Assembly: GCA_028276145.1 (NCBI GenBank) | Contig: JAPYWX010000106.1 | Location: 1 to 5,608, forward strand | Length of the DNA: 5,608 nt | Origin: Spirochaetota bacterium | GTDB lineage: Bacteria; Spirochaetota; Brevinematia; DTOW01 | Reading direction: 5' to 3' | Shown: positions 1-5,423 of the stretch, piece by piece | Position numbering within the stretch: the first letter of the stretch is position 1 | How the letters are laid out: the number at the start of each line of letters is the position of its first letter | Position numbers and translations under genes: made by a program | The notes under the pieces: generated by a model | The model's input: the letters and a program-made list of their open reading frames with translations, nothing else | Database searches by the model: none | Told to the model about the DNA's origin: nothing

Positions 1-336
1 AGACATAATAGCACTTATGTTAGTGCCATTTATTTTGGCTTCGGTAGTTAATGGCATATTAGCGAATCCTGTACCACCTATAACAAACTTATTGTGTATG
101 ACTCCGAATCCCATACCACCTAAACCCAAAGATACATCACCAAACTTTGGAAACCCATAGCTCTCTAGCGCTTTGTTCACTTCTGTTATACCGGGGTTAT
201 AGATAGCACCAACCAATACCCCACCGAAACCTTTCCCTTCCAAACTCGCTGCTTCGTCTAGTAAAGATGCAGCGAATAGTGCAGGCACGCAGAAGAAAGT
301 TAGAAGCATTGTAATAACTAAAATCAGCCTTTTCAT
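1..336 (-). CDS. Secreted glycine-rich protein of unknown function, N-terminal 112 residues (3' end outside window)
   Basis: The frame is open from ATG at 336-334 to the left edge, so the C-terminus is missing. It begins MKRLILVITMLLTFFCVPALFA: a short basic start, a hydrophobic core and an ALFA/AS boundary. This is a good Sec signal peptide for signal peptidase I, with likely cleavage near residue 22. The Cys at 16 is not in a proper lipobox, so a lipoprotein is unlikely. The mature part has Gly-rich stretches (GKGFGGVLVGAIYNPG, GLGGMGFGVIHNKFVIGGTGF) with alternating hydrophobic and small residues, which could be beta-strands. An excellent Shine-Dalgarno AAGGAGGA lies at 348-341, four bases before the ATG, and a promoter lies just upstream. 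It reminds me of uncharacterised secreted proteins with repeated Gly-Gly-x-Gly blocks, but I cannot name the family. Export is well supported; the function is unknown. Confidence 0.8.
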   Translation of the reverse strand, partial: MKRLILVITMLLTFFCVPALFAASLLDEAASLEGKGFGGVLVGAIYNPGITEVNKALESYGFPKFGDVSLGLGGMGFGVIHNKFVIGGTGFANMPLTTEAKINGTNISAIMS

Positions 337-340
337 AAAA

Positions 341-348
341 TCCTCCTT
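341..348 (-). promoter_or_regulatory. Strong ribosome binding site of the secreted protein gene
   Basis: The minus strand reads AAGGAGGA with four bases to the ATG. This near-perfect anti-Shine-Dalgarno match fixes the start codon and contrasts with the TPR gene, which has no such site. Confidence 0.85.
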
Positions 349-355
349 AAAAAAT

Positions 356-383
356 ATTATAGATTGTTTTTCAAAAAAATCAA
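356..383 (-). promoter_or_regulatory. Predicted sigma-70-type promoter of the secreted protein gene
   Basis: The minus strand has TTGATT (383-378) as a -35, a 16-base spacer and a perfect TATAAT (361-356) as a -10. Transcription would start near 349, giving a leader of only about 13 bases that begins at the Shine-Dalgarno. The flank is very AT-rich, so chance matches are possible, but the -10 is exact and correctly placed. The -35 overlaps one arm of the inverted repeat at 383-429. Confidence 0.55.
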
Positions 384-429
384 AAAGTGTTTAAAAACAA
401 CTTATTCTTGATCAACTTGAAACACTTTT
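383..429. repeat. Inverted repeat with 10-bp arms upstream of the secreted protein gene
   Basis: AAAAGTGTTT (383-392) and AAACACTTTT (420-429) are perfect complements separated by 27 bases; the spacer contains the palindrome TTGATCAA (408-415). Read on the minus strand, the second arm is followed by a T-rich run (TGATTTTTTTG). It could therefore act as a weak terminator after gmk, or as an operator, since it abuts the predicted -35. The stem is AT-rich and the loop long, so neither role is secure. Confidence 0.4.
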
Positions 430-491
430 ATTAGGTAAGAATACTTTTTTAGCAAAAGAGTTTGATAAAAATAGGTTGCGCTTTAGGTAGG

Positions 492-527
492 GTACTTTAT
501 AGCACCTTGTGCTTCATAGTACTTTAT
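492..527. repeat. Hairpin and direct repeat just downstream of gmk, related to the right-hand array
   Basis: AGCAC (501-505) and GTGCT (509-513) form a 5-bp stem with a 3-base loop. They are enclosed by GTACT/AGTAC arms (492-496 and 518-522) with an imperfect interior. The 9-mer GTACTTTAT occurs directly at 492-500 and 519-527. On the gmk mRNA the hairpin starts about 10 bases after the stop codon. No U-run follows, so it is not a standard intrinsic terminator; it might protect or define a 3' end. The AGCAC/GTGCT arms are those of the array at 5340-5516. Confidence 0.6.
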
Positions 528-536
528 TGTTTTAGA

Positions 537-1115
537 TTAAGAAATATGCTTGAGTATTATTTCCTTTACTTCTTTACAAGCCTTCTCTAAATCATCGTTA
601 ACAACAACATAATCGTAAAGGTCCTTGAATGTCATTTCGTAAGTTGCCTTTCTAAATCTTTCTTTAAGGTCCTCATCAAATTCTTCTTTCCCTGCACGCT
701 TCAAAAGTCTCCTTTTTAGTTCCTCCTCAGAAGGAGGGAGTATAAATATTGATATAGCCTCAGGATAAAACTTCTTTATTCTCATGAACCCTTTAACATC
801 AACATCAACTATCACATTCTTGCCATTGTTTATTTTATCCTCTATTTCCCTAACAGGAGTACCATAAAAATTACCGTGAACCATTGCCCACTCCAGAAGC
901 TCCTTTTTCCTAAACATCTCTAAAACATCCTCAACACTCACAAAGTGATAATCAACACCATCCACTTCACCCGGCCTAGGCTTCCTCGTTGTGACAGAAA
1001 CAGCAAAATACAGGTTAGGTATTTCATTTATTATCCTCTTTAGAATAGTTGTTTTACCTGCACCCGAAGGTGCAGATACTATAAATATTTTCCCTCTCTT
1101 AACTTGATTTTCCAT
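537..1115 (-). CDS. gmk: Guanylate kinase (GMP kinase)
   Basis: This cytoplasmic enzyme transfers phosphate from ATP to GMP, giving GDP and ADP in guanine nucleotide synthesis and salvage. The 192-residue protein is slightly shorter than the usual 200-210 but complete. The Walker A P-loop is APSGAGKTT at residues 15-23. The guanylate kinase signature T-T-R-x2-R-x2-E-x2-G-x2-Y-x-F is at 42-58 and provides GMP-binding Arg, Glu and Tyr residues. E72 and the YGT motif (84-86) contact guanine in known structures, and the nucleoside-kinase core strand DVDVKG is at 104-109. The Arg-rich lid is around 135-155 (KRRLLKRAGK, then R153 and R155). The gene follows yicC after 6 bases; its Shine-Dalgarno GGAG (1128-1125) lies inside the last codons of yicC, which supports this start and translational coupling. 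rpoZ, often next to gmk, is not present downstream. Confidence 0.97.
   Translation of the reverse strand: MENQVKRGKIFIVSAPSGAGKTTILKRIINEIPNLYFAVSVTTRKPRPGEVDGVDYHFVSVEDVLEMFRKKELLEWAMVHGNFYGTPVREIEDKINNGKNVIVDVDVKGFMRIKKFYPEAISIFILPPSEEELKRRLLKRAGKEEFDEDLKERFRKATYEMTFKDLYDYVVVNDDLEKACKEVKEIILKHIS
1058..1075 (-). other. cUUCGg tetraloop hairpin within the gmk P-loop codons
   Basis: On the mRNA strand, CTGCACC, then TTCG, then GGTGCAG make a perfect 7-bp stem closed by a C-G pair over a UUCG tetraloop, one of the most stable small RNA hairpins known. It covers the codons for Ala-Pro-Ser-Gly-Ala in the ATP-binding loop, about 40 bases into the gene. It may be a by-product of the Pro-Ser-Gly codons used, or may affect translation or RNA stability. 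Confidence 0.5.
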
Positions 1116-1121
1116 AGAAAA

Positions 1122-2003
1122 CTACTCCACATTCTGCAAGTGTTCTCTAATCTTCTCTATATTCGTCTTTATACCAACTACTAAATTACTGATGTCATAC
1201 GAAAATGACTTCGCAGCGATAGTATTTGATTCTCTCATCATTTCTTGTAAAATAAATTCTCCCTTCTTCCCAACTTCATCATCAGAGTTAATCAAAGCCT
1301 TAAGACTCTCAGTATGCATTCTCAACCTAACTAATTCCTCATTTATGTCAATCTTCATAAGGAAAGATATAGTAGAAATGCCTATCTCAAGATTCTTAGG
1401 GTCTCCTAGGTACCTACTAACCCTATCAAATACCTTTTTTTCAATTTCAGAATTCAAAACATCAACCTTTGAAGAAATTTCATCAACGTTTGCTAATATT
1501 TCAGAGACGAGTTTGTCAACATCTTCTTTTATCCTTTTGCCTTCTTCTACCCTCTGCTTAACAACATCATTCAGCAATTTTGAAAACATCTTCTTTAATT
1601 CTCCCAATGTAGGGTAATTCTTTTGAGTATTAGAAACTTTCATAACTCCCGGCAGAGCAATTATGTCTTTAATTTCTATATCAGGCAAAAGTCCTAATGA
1701 TAAACTTAAATTTTTTATAGAACTAAAATACAGCTTCGCCAACTCTTCATTCAACTCAACCGTTGTTGAATCCTGTCCTTTGATCGAAAAATCTATAAAA
1801 ACATCAATTTTACCTCGCCTTATATTACTCTTTATCATATCCCTGGCAACCTTCTCAAAATCCCCAAGCCCACCAGCAATTAAATTACTAGGCATGTTTA
1901 TCTTTATTTCAAGAAACCTTGAGTTCAAACTCCTAAGAGACATTGAAATTCTACCTAACTTTGTATCTTTAGAAATAGAAGAGAAACCCGTCATCCCAAC
2001 CAT
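1122..2003 (-). CDS. yicC: YicC/YloC-family endoribonuclease
   Basis: The 293-residue protein matches the usual YicC length of about 290. The N-terminal YicC domain has the diagnostic start MVGMTGF, LRSLNSRFLEI at 23-33 and RRGKIDV near 62-68. The C-terminal DUF1732 part has NEELVRLRMHTES, then GEFILQEMMRESNT and the ending IEKIREHLQNVE, all close to family consensus; AAK replaces the commoner GSK after RESNT. A long charged helical segment (about 130-200) links the halves. E. coli YicC and B. subtilis YloC are reported metal-dependent endoribonucleases, and E. coli YicC has been tied to small-RNA turnover; the same activity here is inferred. ATG at 2003 is chosen because AAGGAG lies 10 bases upstream; the ATG at codon 4 has no site. 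It overlaps no neighbour and leads directly into gmk. In Firmicutes remA often sits between the two; it is absent here. Confidence 0.93.
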   Translation of the reverse strand: MVGMTGFSSISKDTKLGRISMSLRSLNSRFLEIKINMPSNLIAGGLGDFEKVARDMIKSNIRRGKIDVFIDFSIKGQDSTTVELNEELAKLYFSSIKNLSLSLGLLPDIEIKDIIALPGVMKVSNTQKNYPTLGELKKMFSKLLNDVVKQRVEEGKRIKEDVDKLVSEILANVDEISSKVDVLNSEIEKKVFDRVSRYLGDPKNLEIGISTISFLMKIDINEELVRLRMHTESLKALINSDDEVGKKGEFILQEMMRESNTIAAKSFSYDISNLVVGIKTNIEKIREHLQNVE

Positions 2004-2013
2004 AAATCCGCTA

Positions 2014-2019
2014 CTCCTT
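2014..2019 (-). promoter_or_regulatory. Ribosome binding site that fixes the yicC start
   Basis: The minus strand has AAGGAG with 10 bases to ATG 2003-2001. The later in-frame ATG (codon 4) has no comparable site at a usable distance, so translation should begin MVGMTGF rather than MTGF. Confidence 0.75.
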
Positions 2020-2032
2020 AACTTTAGATTTA

Positions 2033-2062
2033 AGTATAGACATTTAAAGCATTTTTATTCAA
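2033..2062 (-). promoter_or_regulatory. Predicted promoter of the yicC-gmk operon
   Basis: The minus strand has TTGAAT (2062-2057), an 18-base spacer and TATACT (2038-2033). A start near 2026 would give a leader of about 22 bases holding the AAGGAG site. It lies in the 104-base gap after the TPR stop codon. No hairpin with a U-run was found in that gap, so the operon may also receive read-through from the TPR gene. Confidence 0.5.
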
Positions 2063-2107
2063 TAAAACTTGAAGTGATTAGCTATTAAAATTCAAATTTC
2101 CCTATTG

Positions 2108-5101
2108 TTACCTAATTTGTTTCATATAATAATCCAAAGCCCCAGGAATAGACTTTGGTAGTTCCTTATCAATGACGAAATTGCTATACTTCATCATCGT
2201 AGGATGCATGACAAGATTTATATTATACTTTGCGATAGGATACTCTGTATTGATATTCTGTGCAAGAATTCTAGCTTCTTCCCACCTCAAAATAGCGTTT
2301 TTGATATTATCCTCATTCATTCCCATCATAATGTAAGAAACACCCATATTATTGTAAGCCCTAGCAGCCAGAGAAACAATTTCAACATGTCTAACGATTT
2401 TCGGGTTTATAACCTTTATAGAATCTAATATTTTTGAATAAACATCAACAGATTTACCGAACTGAACCAATGCCAAATCTGGCTTTTTGAGTTCTAAAAA
2501 AATATTACCCAAAAACTGAGATATTAGCGGGTTATAAGGATCTAAAACATAACTCCTAGATAGATACTTCACCGCTTCATTTAAAACACCATTCATGTAG
2601 TATATCTTAGCGACTTTGTAGTTAACTTCAGAAAAATATTTTTTGTCCTCAGGCTCACCTTTGCTAAAGCCAGATAGGTAGTATCCTAAAGCAGTAGTAA
2701 AATCATCCTTATTGTAAAATATATCTCCTAACTTGTAATAAGGCTCAACTAGATCAGGGTTAAGACTTAAGGATTTTTGATAATTTTCTATAGCCTCACC
2801 GTCCTTACCAGAAAGCAAAGCTATATCCCCCAACAAAGCATAAGACTTTGCATGCTTCGGATTTATCTTCAAAGCTTCAAAAAGTTTTCTTTTGCTCTCG
2901 GAAAAGTTTTCCATCTTGTAAAGGTACCTTGCAAATTCATAATAGAAATCCGGGTTTTTCGGATTAATTGTAGATAACTCTAGTAGCACCTTTTTAGCTC
3001 TACCAAGGTCATCCTTATCAATATAATACCTAGCAAGCTCAACACATACATCCTCAACGATAGCTTTTTTATCAATAGCCCTTATGTAATTGTAAATATC
3101 ATCAACTTTAGACTTTTCATCAAGCCTTATGTATATAGAAATCAACCTGAAAAGCGAAGAAACATGTCTGTTATCCTTTGTTTGCAAAAACTTAAGATAA
3201 AGCCTCTCAGCTTCTCCGTAATACTCAGGATTCTTCGTATAATCTCCATACTTAACATAAACCTGAGCATTCAAATCAACACCTTTAAAATTATTACCCA
3301 CAGCTCTTCTAAAATCCTGAGAGTACTTCAAAGCTTTATTAAAATCAGGTGGGTCAAGCTTCAAAAGAGCATCAACATAGTTCAAACTAGTTTCATAGTC
3401 ATAAGGCCAGTATTTGAGTGCATTCTCTAATTTTCTGACAGCCCACTCTGGAGCATTGTTGTAAAGATACCTCTTAGCGTAAGTATTGTACCAATACTTA
3501 TTTCTACCTGATACAGCTTCAGCTCTCTTAAATAAATTCTCTGCCTCCTCGTAATACCCCGTATCTATAAGGGTAAGACCTCTATTGTACAGATTGTTTG
3601 AATACACATACCTAGAAACAGCATTAAAGACGATAATACCAACGATAGCTAAGACCCCAAGAGCAAATCCAACTATAACTGTTCTCTTAAAAGCCTTCTC
3701 AAAGAACTCATCAATCTTACTCCTCTTAGCTGCAACAATAACCTTTCTTTCTGGAACCTCCTCAAACCTATAAAAAGGTGCTAACGAAAGTACGAAACTT
3801 TTTAGTTCCTCAGAAGTAGGATTAGAAAGAATATACCTAAACAGGTTGTTAACCTGGTTCTCAGAAATGAGACCATTCTTTATCAAATCTTTTATAGCCT
3901 TCCTAATGTAAGAAGGATATCTTTTTAAAATCTCAAGAGCACGAACATAATCCTCATAAGAAAGCTCCTCTCCATATCTAGCCTCTGCAGGACCTACCTC
4001 CTTAGCCTCAAACTCAGGAGTTTTAAACTCTTGAGTTTTAAACTCGGGAGTTTCAAACTCAAGAACCTTTTCAGAAACTTCCTCTTTAGGGAAACCTACC
4101 TCTTCAACAAATGGTACTTCCGCGTGAAACTCCTCCTTGGGAGCTTCTTCAAAACTCACTTCTTCAGTAAATGACTCAATAGGTACTTCACCAAAAACTT
4201 CAGCACTTTCAGCCGACTCTAAACCCCTTATAAACTCCTCTGCCTTCTCTTCACCTGGGAAACTTACCTCAGACTCCTCAAATTTGAGTTCTTCCTCTAC
4301 ACCCTTCCCAACTTCAGGCACAAAACCTTCAAAACCGAAACCTTCTTCCTTAACCTCCTTCCCAACTTCTTCACTAGGCCAAACAAATTCCTCTTCTTTC
4401 TTACCTTCCCCTAGAAACTCACCAAAGGCAAATTCTTCCCTAGGTCCCTCCTCCTTAGCTACACCAAAAACTTCCTCAAGGCTTTCAATAGGAACTTCTT
4501 TTGACTCCGAAGGCTCTCCAACTTTAAATTCTTTAAGCAACTCACCTAAATCTTCACCACCAACCTTTACTTCCTGCTCCTCAGGAGCAAACGCTCCAAA
4601 TAACTCCTCTTCCTTCACTCCACCAAAACCAAATTCTTGAGTAGGGAAAACCTCCTGAGGTTTAACCTCCTGAGGTTTAACCTCCTGAGGTTTAACCTCT
4701 TGAGGTTTAACCTCTTGAGGCCTAGCCTCCTGAGGCTTAGCCTCCTCATAAAAACCCTCGGGCAAGGTGAGTTTCTTAATCTCATCATATGTAGGAATAG
4801 GGTTATCAAACTCAGAAAGTAAAGTATCAATTACACTAAGTTCACTCTGAGAAGGCTGAGAAGTAAAAGCAAATTCTTCAAGTTTAGGCTCAAAAGCAGT
4901 GCCTGTAGGTTCACTGTATGCTTGTTTACCTCTCTCAAATTCTTTCTCAACTCCATCAATGCCTATATTTTCTTCAAAAAGTGAAGTTTTAGAAACCTCA
5001 GAAGGCGAAGAAGCTATAGCTTCTTCCATTATGGCTTTTAACCTGTCAGGTGTTGTAGTATTTTCCTTACCTAAGAAAGAAAAAAACTTCTCAAAGTCCA
5101 T
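2108..5101 (-). CDS. Large single-pass membrane protein with acidic repeat-rich cytoplasmic N-terminus and periplasmic TPR domain
   Basis: Four parts of this 997-residue protein are visible. Residues 1-378 are low-complexity, very rich in Glu with Pro and Phe, and probably disordered. This part holds six [AV][KR]PQE pentapeptides at 121-150, EF[KE]TP-like pentapeptides at 348-365 and recurring E-F-[AG]-F motifs (76-79, 156-159, 223-226). Residues 380-443 form a small helical domain (YVRALEILKRYPSYIRKAIKDL onward). Residues 474-495 are one hydrophobic helix preceded by KR-rich sequence, which by the positive-inside rule puts the N-terminus in the cytoplasm and the C-terminus outside. Residues 503-950 carry tetratricopeptide repeats, clearest at 683-716, 717-750, 751-784, 785-811 and 824-857 (such as YALLGDIALLSGKDGEAIENYQ, consensus W/Y-G-Y-A-A-P positions). 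TPR solenoids bind proteins, so this is probably an envelope scaffold. Spirochaete flagellar collar proteins have a broadly similar layout, but that link is a guess. No Shine-Dalgarno precedes the ATG. Confidence 0.9.
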   Translation of the reverse strand: MDFEKFFSFLGKENTTTPDRLKAIMEEAIASSPSEVSKTSLFEENIGIDGVEKEFERGKQAYSEPTGTAFEPKLEEFAFTSQPSQSELSVIDTLLSEFDNPIPTYDEIKKLTLPEGFYEEAKPQEARPQEVKPQEVKPQEVKPQEVKPQEVFPTQEFGFGGVKEEELFGAFAPEEQEVKVGGEDLGELLKEFKVGEPSESKEVPIESLEEVFGVAKEEGPREEFAFGEFLGEGKKEEEFVWPSEEVGKEVKEEGFGFEGFVPEVGKGVEEELKFEESEVSFPGEEKAEEFIRGLESAESAEVFGEVPIESFTEEVSFEEAPKEEFHAEVPFVEEVGFPKEEVSEKVLEFETPEFKTQEFKTPEFEAKEVGPAEARYGEELSYEDYVRALEILKRYPSYIRKAIKDLIKNGLISENQVNNLFRYILSNPTSEELKSFVLSLAPFYRFEEVPERKVIVAAKRSKIDEFFEKAFKRTVIVGFALGVLAIVGIIVFNAVSRYVYSNNLYNRGLTLIDTGYYEEAENLFKRAEAVSGRNKYWYNTYAKRYLYNNAPEWAVRKLENALKYWPYDYETSLNYVDALLKLDPPDFNKALKYSQDFRRAVGNNFKGVDLNAQVYVKYGDYTKNPEYYGEAERLYLKFLQTKDNRHVSSLFRLISIYIRLDEKSKVDDIYNYIRAIDKKAIVEDVCVELARYYIDKDDLGRAKKVLLELSTINPKNPDFYYEFARYLYKMENFSESKRKLFEALKINPKHAKSYALLGDIALLSGKDGEAIENYQKSLSLNPDLVEPYYKLGDIFYNKDDFTTALGYYLSGFSKGEPEDKKYFSEVNYKVAKIYYMNGVLNEAVKYLSRSYVLDPYNPLISQFLGNIFLELKKPDLALVQFGKSVDVYSKILDSIKVINPKIVRHVEIVSLAARAYNNMGVSYIMMGMNEDNIKNAILRWEEARILAQNINTEYPIAKYNINLVMHPTMMKYSNFVIDKELPKSIPGALDYYMKQIR
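4010..4060. repeat. 15-bp tandem palindromic repeat inside the TPR gene (EFKTP-type pentapeptides)
   Basis: Three full units start at 4010, 4025 and 4040, and a partial one at 4055. Each full unit is AAACTC, two variable bases (AG, TT, GG), then GAGTTT and one base, giving a 6-bp stem over a 2-base centre. The minus strand encodes the pentapeptides around residues 348-365. The 15-base period keeps the reading frame when copies are gained or lost. The centre bases vary while the arms stay constant. Confidence 0.85.
4575..4589. repeat. 15-bp near-perfect palindrome in the TPR gene
   Basis: TGCTCCT (4575-4581) and AGGAGCA (4583-4589) flank a single central base, giving 7 complementary positions per side. 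It lies in the acidic low-complexity coding part near residues 171-176. Confidence 0.7.
4651..4746. repeat. 15-bp tandem palindromic repeat encoding [AV][KR]PQE pentapeptides
   Basis: Six full units begin at 4651, 4666, 4681, 4696, 4711 and 4726, with a partial one at 4741. The plus-strand consensus is CCTCCTGAGGTTTAA. Each unit reads as a palindrome across its centre (AACCTC, two bases, GAGGTT) and also across the junction with the next unit (GAGGTT, one base, AACCTC). Units at the right end replace AACCTC by AGCCTC and GAGGTT by GAGGCT, so both arms changed together. In protein terms this couples Val to Ala (GTT to GCT) with a silent Lys change (AAA to AAG). Because the units are palindromic, unused frames on both strands also look like repeat peptides; those are not genes. 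Confidence 0.92.
5007..5026. repeat. 20-bp perfect palindrome in the TPR coding sequence
   Basis: The half-site GAAGAAGCTA (5007-5016) is followed with no spacer by its exact complement TAGCTTCTTC. It encodes residues 26-32 (EEAIASS) of the TPR protein. Confidence 0.85.
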
Positions 5102-5112
5102 AACTCAAAACT

Positions 5113-5142
5113 ATTATATTATTAAATATACGGAACTACCAA
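5113..5142 (-). promoter_or_regulatory. Predicted promoter of the TPR gene, likely giving a leaderless transcript
   Basis: The minus strand has TTGGTA (5142-5137), an 18-base spacer and a perfect TATAAT (5118-5113). Only 11 bases separate the -10 from the ATG at 5101, so transcription would begin within about 5 bases of the start codon. This agrees with the absence of a Shine-Dalgarno there: GAG at 5106-5104 is only two bases from the ATG, too close to serve. Confidence 0.55.
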
Positions 5143-5148
5143 ATTTTT

Positions 5149-5330
5149 AACAGATTATTACCTGTTTTCAATATTTGCTTTACCAGGTTAACACCTGAAC
5201 AGGCTACACCTGATTTTCAAAAGGTTATACCCGATCAGGTTAATACCTGAGCAGGTGATTGTATTGAAAGACTCAACAGACTATGTCTGTTTAATGTTAA
5301 GCCTGTTTCAGGCTAAGCCTGCGTCAGACT
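5149..5330. repeat. Alternating CCTG/CAGG hairpin chain
   Basis: CCTG occurs at 5161, 5194, 5209, 5246, 5302 and 5318, and CAGG at 5184, 5200, 5236, 5252 and 5309. The two alternate, interrupted only by a CAGAC/GTCTG pair at 5277-5289. Many arms are longer: CAGGT/ACCTG (5184-5188 with 5193-5197), ACCTGAT/ATCAGGT (5208-5214 with 5234-5240), TCAGGT/ACCTGA (5235-5240 with 5245-5250), ACCTG/CAGGT (5245-5249 with 5252-5256), AACAGAC/GTCTGTT (5275-5281 with 5285-5291) and AGCCTG/CAGGCT (5300-5305 with 5309-5314). Loops are usually 2-5 bases. The block begins seven bases beyond the TPR -35, so it could be a multi-site operator, but the changing arms fit a structural array better. Confidence 0.8.
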
Positions 5331-5339
5331 TAATACGAT

Positions 5340-5402
5340 GTGCTATTTTAAGCACTTAAGTGCTTAAAGCACCTAATTGAAAGGTGCTAGTAATCACCTT
5401 TA
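5340..5402. repeat. First GTGCT/AGCAC hairpin block with a 22-bp perfect palindrome
   Basis: GTGCT and AGCAC alternate at 5340, 5351, 5360, 5368 and 5384. The middle pair lies in a perfect 22-bp palindrome at 5347-5368 with half-site TTTAAGCACTT. Next, AGCACCT (5368-5374) and AGGTGCT (5382-5388) make a 7-bp stem with a 7-base loop. The right arm can instead pair forward: AAAGGTG (5380-5386) with CACCTTT (5396-5402). Neighbouring hairpins are thus mutually exclusive. Confidence 0.85.
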
Positions 5403-5408
5403 AGTAGT

Positions 5409-5423
5409 CCCACCCTCCCACCC
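5409..5423 (-). other. Perfect G-quadruplex motif with one-base loops
   Basis: The minus strand reads GGGTGGGAGGGTGGG: four runs of three G separated by T, A and T. Motifs with single-base loops are the most stable class of parallel quadruplex known from biophysical work. The run is isolated in strongly AT-rich surroundings, so it is not explained by local G content. The plus strand is correspondingly a C-rich i-motif candidate. Folding in the cell is inferred. Confidence 0.8.

Noticed and set aside
1192..2088. Two plus-strand open frames opposite yicC
   Set aside because: The minus-strand frame encodes a clear YicC protein. The plus-strand frames lack start signals and resemble no family.
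4137..4640. Long Ser/Thr/Pro-rich open frame on the plus strand opposite the TPR gene
   Set aside because: It is the antisense shadow of Glu/Phe/Lys-rich coding sequence (GAA/GAG read backwards gives TTC/CTC), with no promoter, no Shine-Dalgarno and no recognisable domain.
4615..4830. Repeat peptides (LRRLN-like on minus, LLRFN-like on plus) in other frames over the 15-bp repeat
   Set aside because: They arise because a 15-base repeat stays open in any frame without a stop and its units are palindromic. The TPR frame covers the same DNA and is clearly the coding one.
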